This document shows positions 51,239-56,793 of a DNA stretch of 56,793 bases, piece by piece. The translations under genes were made by a program, and so were the position numbers. The notes below the pieces were generated by a model. The model saw only the letters and a list, made by a program, of their open reading frames with translations. It made no database searches and was not told where the DNA came from. The first letter of the stretch is position 1; the number at the start of each line of letters is the position of its first letter. Origin of the DNA: Candidatus Polarisedimenticolia bacterium (GTDB lineage: Bacteria > Acidobacteriota > Polarisedimenticolia > Gp22-AA2); NCBI GenBank assembly GCA_036001465.1, contig DASYUH010000067.1, positions 1 to 56,793 of the forward strand. Reading direction: 5' to 3'.

Positions 51239-53488
51239 GTGGAATCGGTCGGGGAGCCGCTCATCTCCGCGGTGGCCATCGCCCGCAATGAAGAACGGAC
51301 CATCGGATCGTGCATTTCGGCCACGAGGAGGGGCCTATCCTCCGTCGGTGGAGGCGAGGTCCTGCTGGTTGATTCCGCATCCAGCGATCGGACGGTCGAG
51401 CGGGCCCTTCGGGAAGGATGTCGAGTTTTCCGGATCCGGAAGGCCTCCCGAATCTGCCCCGCCGCGGCTCGATGGATCGGCGCCTCGTTGACGCGGTCCC
51501 GGTATCTCTTGTTCCTGGACGGAGACTGCGAGCTGGAGGAGGGATTCCTGCCCGAGGCCGTGGCCGCTATGGAGGCGGATCCGACCTTGGGAGTCGTCGC
51601 CGGTCAGCGCAAGGACTACTACCTTACCCAGGAGGGCAGCGTGCCGGCCTCTGTCGAATATTACCAGGACAGACGGTCGGCCAACGACCGCCGGCACGCC
51701 TACGGCGGATGCGCTCTCTACCGGCGAACGGCGCTGGAAGCGGCCGGTTCGTTCAATCCCTACCTCCGGGCCAAGGAAGAGGAGGAACTTGGCTATCGGA
51801 TTCTTTCGGCCGGGTATCGCATCACCGTTCTGATGGTGCCGATGATCCGGCATACGACGGTGCCCCGGGAGAGCGCACGGCGTCTGCTCCGTTCCTTGAA
51901 CCATGGCTTTTTCCTGGGCCGGGGACAAGCGGCCAGGGTGCTTCTGTCTGCGGGGCAAGCCAGAGCCGCCTTCCATGGATTGGACCGGGTTCTGATGGTC
52001 CTGGGACACCTCCTCCTTGGGGTCGTCGCCGTCGGTTTGTGGGTGAGGGGGATCGAATGGGCCGGGATGGCCTGGCTCGGGGTCTCGGCAGTTGCTTTCA
52101 TCGCGCTGGTCATTCGGGGGAGGAGCCTGCGGCGGGCCGCTTATTACTTGGTGGAATGGGTGGTCCAGGGAGGCTGTCTCGTGCCAGGGCTCCTGATGAT
52201 TCAACGCTCACCCGCCTCCTTTCGGTGGGAGGGAGAGGAAGAGGTGCCGGCGGCAAAGCAGTCGGAGAAGCTACCACGGGTTCTCCTGATCGGCCCCCGC
52301 CCCGAGCCGCCGTTCCTGGGGGGTGTTGAGAAGGGAGTGGATCTGCTTCTGGGGAGCGACCTGGCCGCGCGGACGTCGATGCGGGTCTTCGACACCTACC
52401 GCGTGCATGATCCGCATCGCTCGCTTGCCGAGAGGATCGCCTACATGTACGGCCGGATCCGGGCGCTGCGGCGCGATCTGGCGGACCACCCGGTCGACCT
52501 TGTTCACGTCAAGACAAGCAGCGGCGTCAATTTTCATCAGAACGCGCTCTACGCCTGGACCGCCCGCCGTCAGGGCCTTCCTGTCGTCCTGCAGATCCAC
52601 AGCGGCCGGTTCGAAACTTTCTTCCGGCGCAGTCCGGCCCTCCTTCGAGCCTGGATTCGATGGACGCTGCGGTGCACGACCCGGGTTGTGGTTCTCTCGC
52701 GAGGCTGGGCTGACCGCATCGCCGCCATCGCCCCGCCCGCCCGCCTCTCAGTTGTTCCCAATGGACTGGATGACGCAGAAATGGCGTTGCTTCGCCAGAG
52801 CGGCGATTTCCGATCGCCGCAGGTGCTCTTCCTCGGGACCGGGAACGCGGCGTTGAATCGCGACAAGGGGCTTGAGGATCTCCTGCACGTACTTCCCGGC
52901 GTCGCTCGAAGCCATCCGGAGACCCGGTGGGTTCTGGCCGGACTGGATGACCCCGGGGCGGTCCGCGCGCGCCTCGAGGCCGAGGGGATCGCGGCGTCGG
53001 GATCCGGGCCCCGGGTACGGTGCCTGGAACGCGTCGCCGGCGACGAGAGACTGGCGCTACTCTCCGAAAGCACCGTCCTGGTCCTCCCCTCCTATTTCGA
53101 GAACATGCCCAACGTCCTCCTGGAGGCGATGGCCGCCGGGCTGGGCGTGGTGGCCACCGATGTCGGGGCGATTCCCGAAATGCTCGGGTATGGGGAAGGC
53201 GGGTTGCTGGTTCCGCCTGGAAATCGATCCGCCCTGGCCGGGGCGCTCGATCGACTTCTTGCTTCTCCCGCCCGGGTTCGCACCCAAGCCAGGCGGAATA
53301 GAGAAACGGTCGTCAGCCAGTACTCGATGCGGGTGATGCAGGAGCGGCTCGAAGAGGTTTACCGGGCGGCTGCGGGATGGCCTCCCTCTCGCCGCAATCC
53401 GGCTTCGGGGGCGGTCGTAGCCTTCGACGCGGAAAGCGGGCCTCGGCCCGCCGTTCCCTTCTCCGGTCAGCCGGTGGCCAAGCCATGA
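51239..53488 (+). CDS. GT2-GT4 bifunctional glycosyltransferase fusion
   Basis: 749 aa from a GTG at 51239 (a TTG three bases earlier is equally possible; AAGGGGG upstream). Residues 5-230 are a GT2 domain (ISAVAIARNEERTI, VLLVDSASSDRTV, FLDGDCELE, AKEEEELGYRIL), 240-325 carry two membrane segments, and 345-715 are a complete GT4 domain (GPRPEPPFLGGVEKGV, VPNGLDDAEM, GTGNAALNRDKGLEDLL, FENMPNVLLEAMAAGLGVVATDVG). Two sugars may be added in succession by one membrane-attached protein. A short low-complexity tail ends the protein. Confidence 0.88.
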   Translation: MESVGEPLISAVAIARNEERTIGSCISATRRGLSSVGGGEVLLVDSASSDRTVERALREGCRVFRIRKASRICPAAARWIGASLTRSRYLLFLDGDCELEEGFLPEAVAAMEADPTLGVVAGQRKDYYLTQEGSVPASVEYYQDRRSANDRRHAYGGCALYRRTALEAAGSFNPYLRAKEEEELGYRILSAGYRITVLMVPMIRHTTVPRESARRLLRSLNHGFFLGRGQAARVLLSAGQARAAFHGLDRVLMVLGHLLLGVVAVGLWVRGIEWAGMAWLGVSAVAFIALVIRGRSLRRAAYYLVEWVVQGGCLVPGLLMIQRSPASFRWEGEEEVPAAKQSEKLPRVLLIGPRPEPPFLGGVEKGVDLLLGSDLAARTSMRVFDTYRVHDPHRSLAERIAYMYGRIRALRRDLADHPVDLVHVKTSSGVNFHQNALYAWTARRQGLPVVLQIHSGRFETFFRRSPALLRAWIRWTLRCTTRVVVLSRGWADRIAAIAPPARLSVVPNGLDDAEMALLRQSGDFRSPQVLFLGTGNAALNRDKGLEDLLHVLPGVARSHPETRWVLAGLDDPGAVRARLEAEGIAASGSGPRVRCLERVAGDERLALLSESTVLVLPSYFENMPNVLLEAMAAGLGVVATDVGAIPEMLGYGEGGLLVPPGNRSALAGALDRLLASPARVRTQARRNRETVVSQYSMRVMQERLEEVYRAAAGWPPSRRNPASGAVVAFDAESGPRPAVPFSGQPVAKP

Positions 53489-54546
53489 GGCCGGACGCCC
53501 TGCCGCGTTCGAGTTCCACCACCGACACCCGGACCGGGCTGATCGCCACCGCGGCACGACCCTGGGTTTTCGTCACCTGGTATCCCTACTGTCGCCGAAG
53601 CGACGTCCTGGCGGAGCAGATCGGCGCGCGCTCCCACCTGGTTCATTATCTGAAGTTCAAGGTCCCCTACCAGGCTCCGTTGAAATACTTCCTCCAGGCC
53701 TTGCGTACCCTGTGGCTTGTGATGCGCGCTCGTCCCTCGCTGGTCCTGGTGGCGAATCCGCCCGTCATCGCGCCCATGGTTGTCTGGCTCGTCTCGACAC
53801 TGATGCGATATCGGTACGTCATCGACGCCCACTCGGGCGCCTTCCAGCACACGAGATGGATGTGGTCTCTGCCTCTTCAGCGTTTCCTGACCCGGCGGGC
53901 CCTCGCCACCATCGTCACGAACGATCATATGGGCGGGATCGTTGGGTCCTGGGGTGGGAAGGCTGTGAAGGTTCAGGATCTGGCCCTGCCGCTCGATCCG
54001 GGCGGACGCTCGACCCCTTCCGGACGATTCCATGTGGTGTACGTCTGCACCCATTCTGTCGATGAGCCGGTCGCGGCGGTGGTGGAAGCGGCGCGCCGCC
54101 TTCCAGACGTGAGATTCTCCTTCACGGGAGATCCCTCGTACGCTCCCAGAGGGTTCCGGGAAGGACTCCCGTCCAACGTCCGATTGACGGGTTTCGTCCC
54201 GGAGGAGGACTACCTGGCCCTGCTGCGCGGAGCCGACGCCATCCTGGTTCTGACCAGCGAGGACCACACGATGCAGAGGGGAGGGTACGAAGCCGTGGCG
54301 CTCGAGAAGCCCTTGATCACGTCGGACTGGCCGCTCCTTCGAGAGGTCTTCAGCCGAGGCACGCTGCACGTCGACAACAGCGCGGCGGGGATCGCGGCGG
54401 CGGTGCGCCTCATCCAGTCCGATGGGGCGGCGCTCCAGCGGGAAATCCGGTTGCTCAAGGACGAGCGCAGGCGGATTTCCACGGCCCAGGTGCAAGCGCT
54501 TCGAGATCTCTGCCGCGATGCGGTCGAGCGGGGCCGGACGATATGA
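53485..54546 (+). CDS. Family 4-like glycosyltransferase
   Basis: 353 aa GT-B fold of a diverged group. N-terminal domain: WVFVTWYPYCRRSDVLAEQIGARSHLVHYLKFK, a membrane-like helix (SLVLVANPPVIAPMVVWLVSTLM) and IDAHSGAF; donor domain: FTGDPSYAP, VRLTGFVPEEDYLALLRGADAILVLTSEDHTMQRGGYEAVALEKPLITSD. Similar proteins transfer N-acetylglucosaminyl or glucuronosyl groups, but the sugar cannot be assigned. ATGA overlap with the fusion gene upstream. Confidence 0.85.
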   Translation: MRPDALPRSSSTTDTRTGLIATAARPWVFVTWYPYCRRSDVLAEQIGARSHLVHYLKFKVPYQAPLKYFLQALRTLWLVMRARPSLVLVANPPVIAPMVVWLVSTLMRYRYVIDAHSGAFQHTRWMWSLPLQRFLTRRALATIVTNDHMGGIVGSWGGKAVKVQDLALPLDPGGRSTPSGRFHVVYVCTHSVDEPVAAVVEAARRLPDVRFSFTGDPSYAPRGFREGLPSNVRLTGFVPEEDYLALLRGADAILVLTSEDHTMQRGGYEAVALEKPLITSDWPLLREVFSRGTLHVDNSAAGIAAAVRLIQSDGAALQREIRLLKDERRRISTAQVQALRDLCRDAVERGRTI

Positions 54547-55853
54547 GAATCGTGGTCATGGGCCTGGGGTACGTCGGGACGGTCTGCGCCGGTTGCCTCG
54601 CCCGGGACGGTTTCGAGGTGATCGGCATCGACGTCAACGAGGGGAAAGTCCGCGCCATTCAGGACGGCCGGACGCCGGTACTGGAACCGGGCCTGGACGA
54701 GCTGATCCGGGAGGGACGCCGCACCGGGGGCCTTCGGGCGGCCACCAGGCTCGACGCAGGCGCGCGGGAGGCGGACGCATTCCTGGTGGCGGTCGGGACC
54801 CCCTCCTCGGCAAACGGCTCGTCCGATCTGACCCATCTCCTCCGGGCCCTGTCCGACGTGGGCGATGCGGTCCGGGGAGTGGAGAAGTTCCAGGTCGTCA
54901 GCGTTCGGAGCACGGTCCCTCCAGGCACGATTCGCGGAAGGGTCATCCCCCTCGTCGAGACGAGGAGCGAACGGAAGGTGGGGGAGGGCCTCGGGATAGC
55001 CATGAATCCGGAGTTTCTGCGGGAAGGAACCTCGATCAGGGACTACGACTCGGCTCCCTTCGACCTGTGCGGTGCCAACGACGATCGGACGGCCGATGTG
55101 GTCCGGGCGCTCTATGCGAGCCGGAACCGACCGTTCAAGGCGACGAGCCTGGAGACGGCCGAACTGGCCAAATACGTCAACAATGCCTTCCACGCGCTCA
55201 AGGTCGCGTTCGCCAATGAAATCGGGCGGCTGGGACACGCTCGCGGAGTGGACAGCATGGAGGTCATGCGGTTGCTCTGCGAAGATAGAAGGCTGAATAT
55301 CTCGCCGGCCTACCTGCGTCCCGGGATGGCATTCGGCGGCTCCTGCCTCCCCAAGGATCTCCGCGCGCTCGCCTACGAGGCGAAACGCGCGGACGTCAGC
55401 GTGCCGCTCCTGGACGCCGTGCTGGAGAGCAACGAGGTCCACCTGAGGGCGGCGACCAACCGGATTCTTTCATTCGGCCGGCCCAGGACCGCGCTCGTAG
55501 GGCTGAGCTTCAAGGCCGGGACCGACGACCTGCGCGAAAGCCCGATGGTCCGGCTCGTGGAAAACCTCCTGGGGAAGGGTGTGCCGGTCCGGATCTTCGA
55601 TGCGAATGTCCGGCTCTCCTCCCTGGTCGGAGCCAACAGAGATTTCATCGAACGCGAGATTCCACACATCGGGTCCCTTCTGGTCGAGACTCTCGAGGGC
55701 GCGCTCCGGGACGCGGAGGTCGTGGTCATCGGCACCGACGATCCGGGGGTGGATCGCATCCCGACCATGCTGACGAAGGAGCAGACTCTCATCGATCTCT
55801 TCGGGCGCCTGGCCCAGGACGGCCGGACGAAGCCGGGAGGCATCTGCTGGTGA
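54543..55853 (+). CDS. Nucleotide-sugar 6-dehydrogenase, AlgD-like (GDP-mannose type)
   Basis: 436 aa. NAD-binding GLGYVGTVCAGCLA at the N-terminus, central MNPEFLREGTSIRDYD and YVNNAFHALKVAFANEIG, and the catalytic Cys268 in FGGSCLPKDLRAL. Leu after the Cys and the DYDSAPF context resemble GDP-mannose dehydrogenase (AlgD) more than UDP-glucose dehydrogenase (which usually has GGSCFPKD). It would oxidise the C6 of GDP-mannose to give GDP-mannuronate, so the polymer probably contains a uronic acid. UDP-sugar specificity cannot be excluded. ATGA overlap. Confidence 0.9.
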   Translation: MRIVVMGLGYVGTVCAGCLARDGFEVIGIDVNEGKVRAIQDGRTPVLEPGLDELIREGRRTGGLRAATRLDAGAREADAFLVAVGTPSSANGSSDLTHLLRALSDVGDAVRGVEKFQVVSVRSTVPPGTIRGRVIPLVETRSERKVGEGLGIAMNPEFLREGTSIRDYDSAPFDLCGANDDRTADVVRALYASRNRPFKATSLETAELAKYVNNAFHALKVAFANEIGRLGHARGVDSMEVMRLLCEDRRLNISPAYLRPGMAFGGSCLPKDLRALAYEAKRADVSVPLLDAVLESNEVHLRAATNRILSFGRPRTALVGLSFKAGTDDLRESPMVRLVENLLGKGVPVRIFDANVRLSSLVGANRDFIEREIPHIGSLLVETLEGALRDAEVVVIGTDDPGVDRIPTMLTKEQTLIDLFGRLAQDGRTKPGGICW

Positions 55854-56793
55854 ACGCGGTCACGGTGATACGCGACCGGTGGACCAGCGGATTCCGCCGG
55901 CTTGAGACGATCGAAATCTCGTCCCGGATTGTCGTGGCCTCAGGAGCGACACTCTTTGCCCTGTTGGCGGGAACGGCCGCCATCCTCCGGCTCCGGTCGA
56001 TTAAATATCTCGCTGCGTTGATTTTCGCCGGCCTGGTGGTCGCCTTTTTCCTGGCCCTGCGCCGGAGGTACGAGTTCCTGCTCTCCTGCGTCGGATTCAC
56101 GATGCCGTATTTCGTCCAGATAATTCTCATTGACCGCGATCGAAGTGTCCTGGCCGTCAGCGGAACCCTCCTGGTCACCGCCGCACTGGCCCTGGTGGGG
56201 CTGGTGACCGGGCAGATCGACAAGGCGAGGCCCCTTTTCGAGCCACGCGTTTCAGTGCCGATGTTGCTGTTCATCTTTGCGGGATTGCTCTCCATGGTGA
56301 ACACCACGGATCGGACCCTCTCCTTCGTTGCCCTCGCTCAGGAACTGGAAATGCTGTTCATCTTTCTAGTGCTGCTGAACGCGATTAGGAACGAGGAGCA
56401 CCTGCTGATCTTCTTGCGTGGGCTCTATCTTGGATTCGCCATCCAATGCGCGATTTATGTATTTCAGAACATTCTGGGGTTCTCCTTCGATGTTCTTGGC
56501 AACGAGAAGATGGTGGGAGCCACCGATGTCGAAGCCGGGAAGATCGGCAGCCAGCGGGGGACCTTCGGCAATGCCCCCGCCACGGCGGGGCTCTACTTTT
56601 CGTTGATGACTCTTTCGCTGACCGGAATCTACTTGTGTCGGCGGAAACTGCCCATTCGACTACCCGTGCGGCTGGGGATGATGATGGGTGGGGGCTGCCT
56701 GATTCTGGCCGCCAAGAGAGCGTCGATGTCGGGGTTCGCCCTCGGGCTCCTGGTGATGTGCTCCCTTCTGCCGCGTTACTGCCCGGGGGCTCT
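55850..56793 (+). CDS. O-antigen polymerase/ligase-like (Wzy/WaaL) membrane protein, 3' end cut by window edge
   Basis: 314 codons visible, open to the edge. GTG start in a GTGA overlap with the dehydrogenase gene. About eight membrane segments are seen (ATLFALLAGTAAIL, YLAALIFAGLVVAFFLAL, MLLFIFAGLLSMVNT and others), and RGTFGNAPATAGLYFSL followed by AAKRASMSGFALGLL is typical of the Wzy_C/ligase region. It probably polymerises repeat units on the outer face of the inner membrane. Codon use is visibly less GC-rich than in the neighbours, as is common for polymerase genes. Confidence 0.82.
   Translation, partial: MNAVTVIRDRWTSGFRRLETIEISSRIVVASGATLFALLAGTAAILRLRSIKYLAALIFAGLVVAFFLALRRRYEFLLSCVGFTMPYFVQIILIDRDRSVLAVSGTLLVTAALALVGLVTGQIDKARPLFEPRVSVPMLLFIFAGLLSMVNTTDRTLSFVALAQELEMLFIFLVLLNAIRNEEHLLIFLRGLYLGFAIQCAIYVFQNILGFSFDVLGNEKMVGATDVEAGKIGSQRGTFGNAPATAGLYFSLMTLSLTGIYLCRRKLPIRLPVRLGMMMGGGCLILAAKRASMSGFALGLLVMCSLLPRYCPGA

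Noticed and set aside
1-56793. CRISPR arrays, tRNA or rRNA genes and insertion sequences
   Set aside because: No regularly spaced repeats, no cloverleaf or rRNA core sequence and no transposase motif were noticed on either strand by eye; a covariance-model scan was not possible.

Overview
The window is about 57 kb of high-GC DNA (GTG and TTG starts are common, third codon positions are mostly G or C) from a Gram-negative-type bacterium: it encodes a Wza-type export protein, an outer-membrane barrel and lipoprotein-like signals. The mix of genes fits an uncultivated lineage such as Acidobacteriota or a deltaproteobacterium-like group, but nothing here fixes the phylum. No rRNA, tRNA, CRISPR array, insertion sequence or prophage was recognised.

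Region 1 (1-17.3 kb) is mixed housekeeping and signalling: a small secreted PDZ protein; a histidine kinase/response regulator pair; leuC-leuD; a minus-strand operon of a lipoprotein-like protein, a coiled-coil membrane protein and a PAS-GGDEF-EAL protein; a minus-strand pair of a NifU-like Fe-S scaffold and a cobalamin-type radical SAM protein; a glutathione S-transferase; a membrane-anchored protein that is essentially an isolated DnaK substrate-binding domain; a DEDDh exonuclease; a secreted protein of unknown function; and a run of site-2 protease, M14 peptidase and cysteine dioxygenase. The radical SAM gene appears to be a selenoprotein: its in-frame UGA lies inside a Cys-Sec-Ala-Glu-Pro (CUAEP) tail, the frame continues 18 codons further, and a bSECIS-like hairpin follows the UGA.

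Region 2 (17.3 kb to the right edge) is one very large exopolysaccharide/capsule locus, all on the + strand, behind an AT-richer leader with a good sigma70-type promoter (TTGACC/TATATA). Most gene junctions overlap by 4 nt (ATGA, GTGA or TTGA) or are separated by a few bases, so about 30 genes may be read as one transcript. The third gene is a NusG paralogue of the RfaH/LoaP/UpxY type, as expected for processive antitermination of a long operon. The export machinery is Wzx/Wzy-like: Wza-type exporter, OM barrel, Wzx flippase, Wzz-BY-kinase fusion, polyisoprenyl-phosphate sugar-1-phosphate transferase and, cut by the window edge, a Wzy/ligase-like polymerase. Assembly genes include five GT2 enzymes, three GT4 enzymes, a GT2-GT4 fusion and three GT39/ArnT-like membrane transferases. 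Precursor and decoration genes include an AlgD-like GDP-mannose dehydrogenase, a sugar epimerase, a carbamoyltransferase with its small DUF5989-like partner, a polysaccharide deacetylase, a heparinase-like lyase, two methyltransferase-like proteins, a kinase-like protein and three radical SAM enzymes.

The most notable points are the CUAEP selenoprotein, the orphan membrane-anchored Hsp70 substrate-binding domain, a fusion of an apparently inactivated nucleotidyltransferase to the priming sugar transferase, a GT39 enzyme whose C-terminus looks like the normally separate SxtJ-type partner of the carbamoyltransferase, and the concentration of radical SAM enzymes in one glycan operon.
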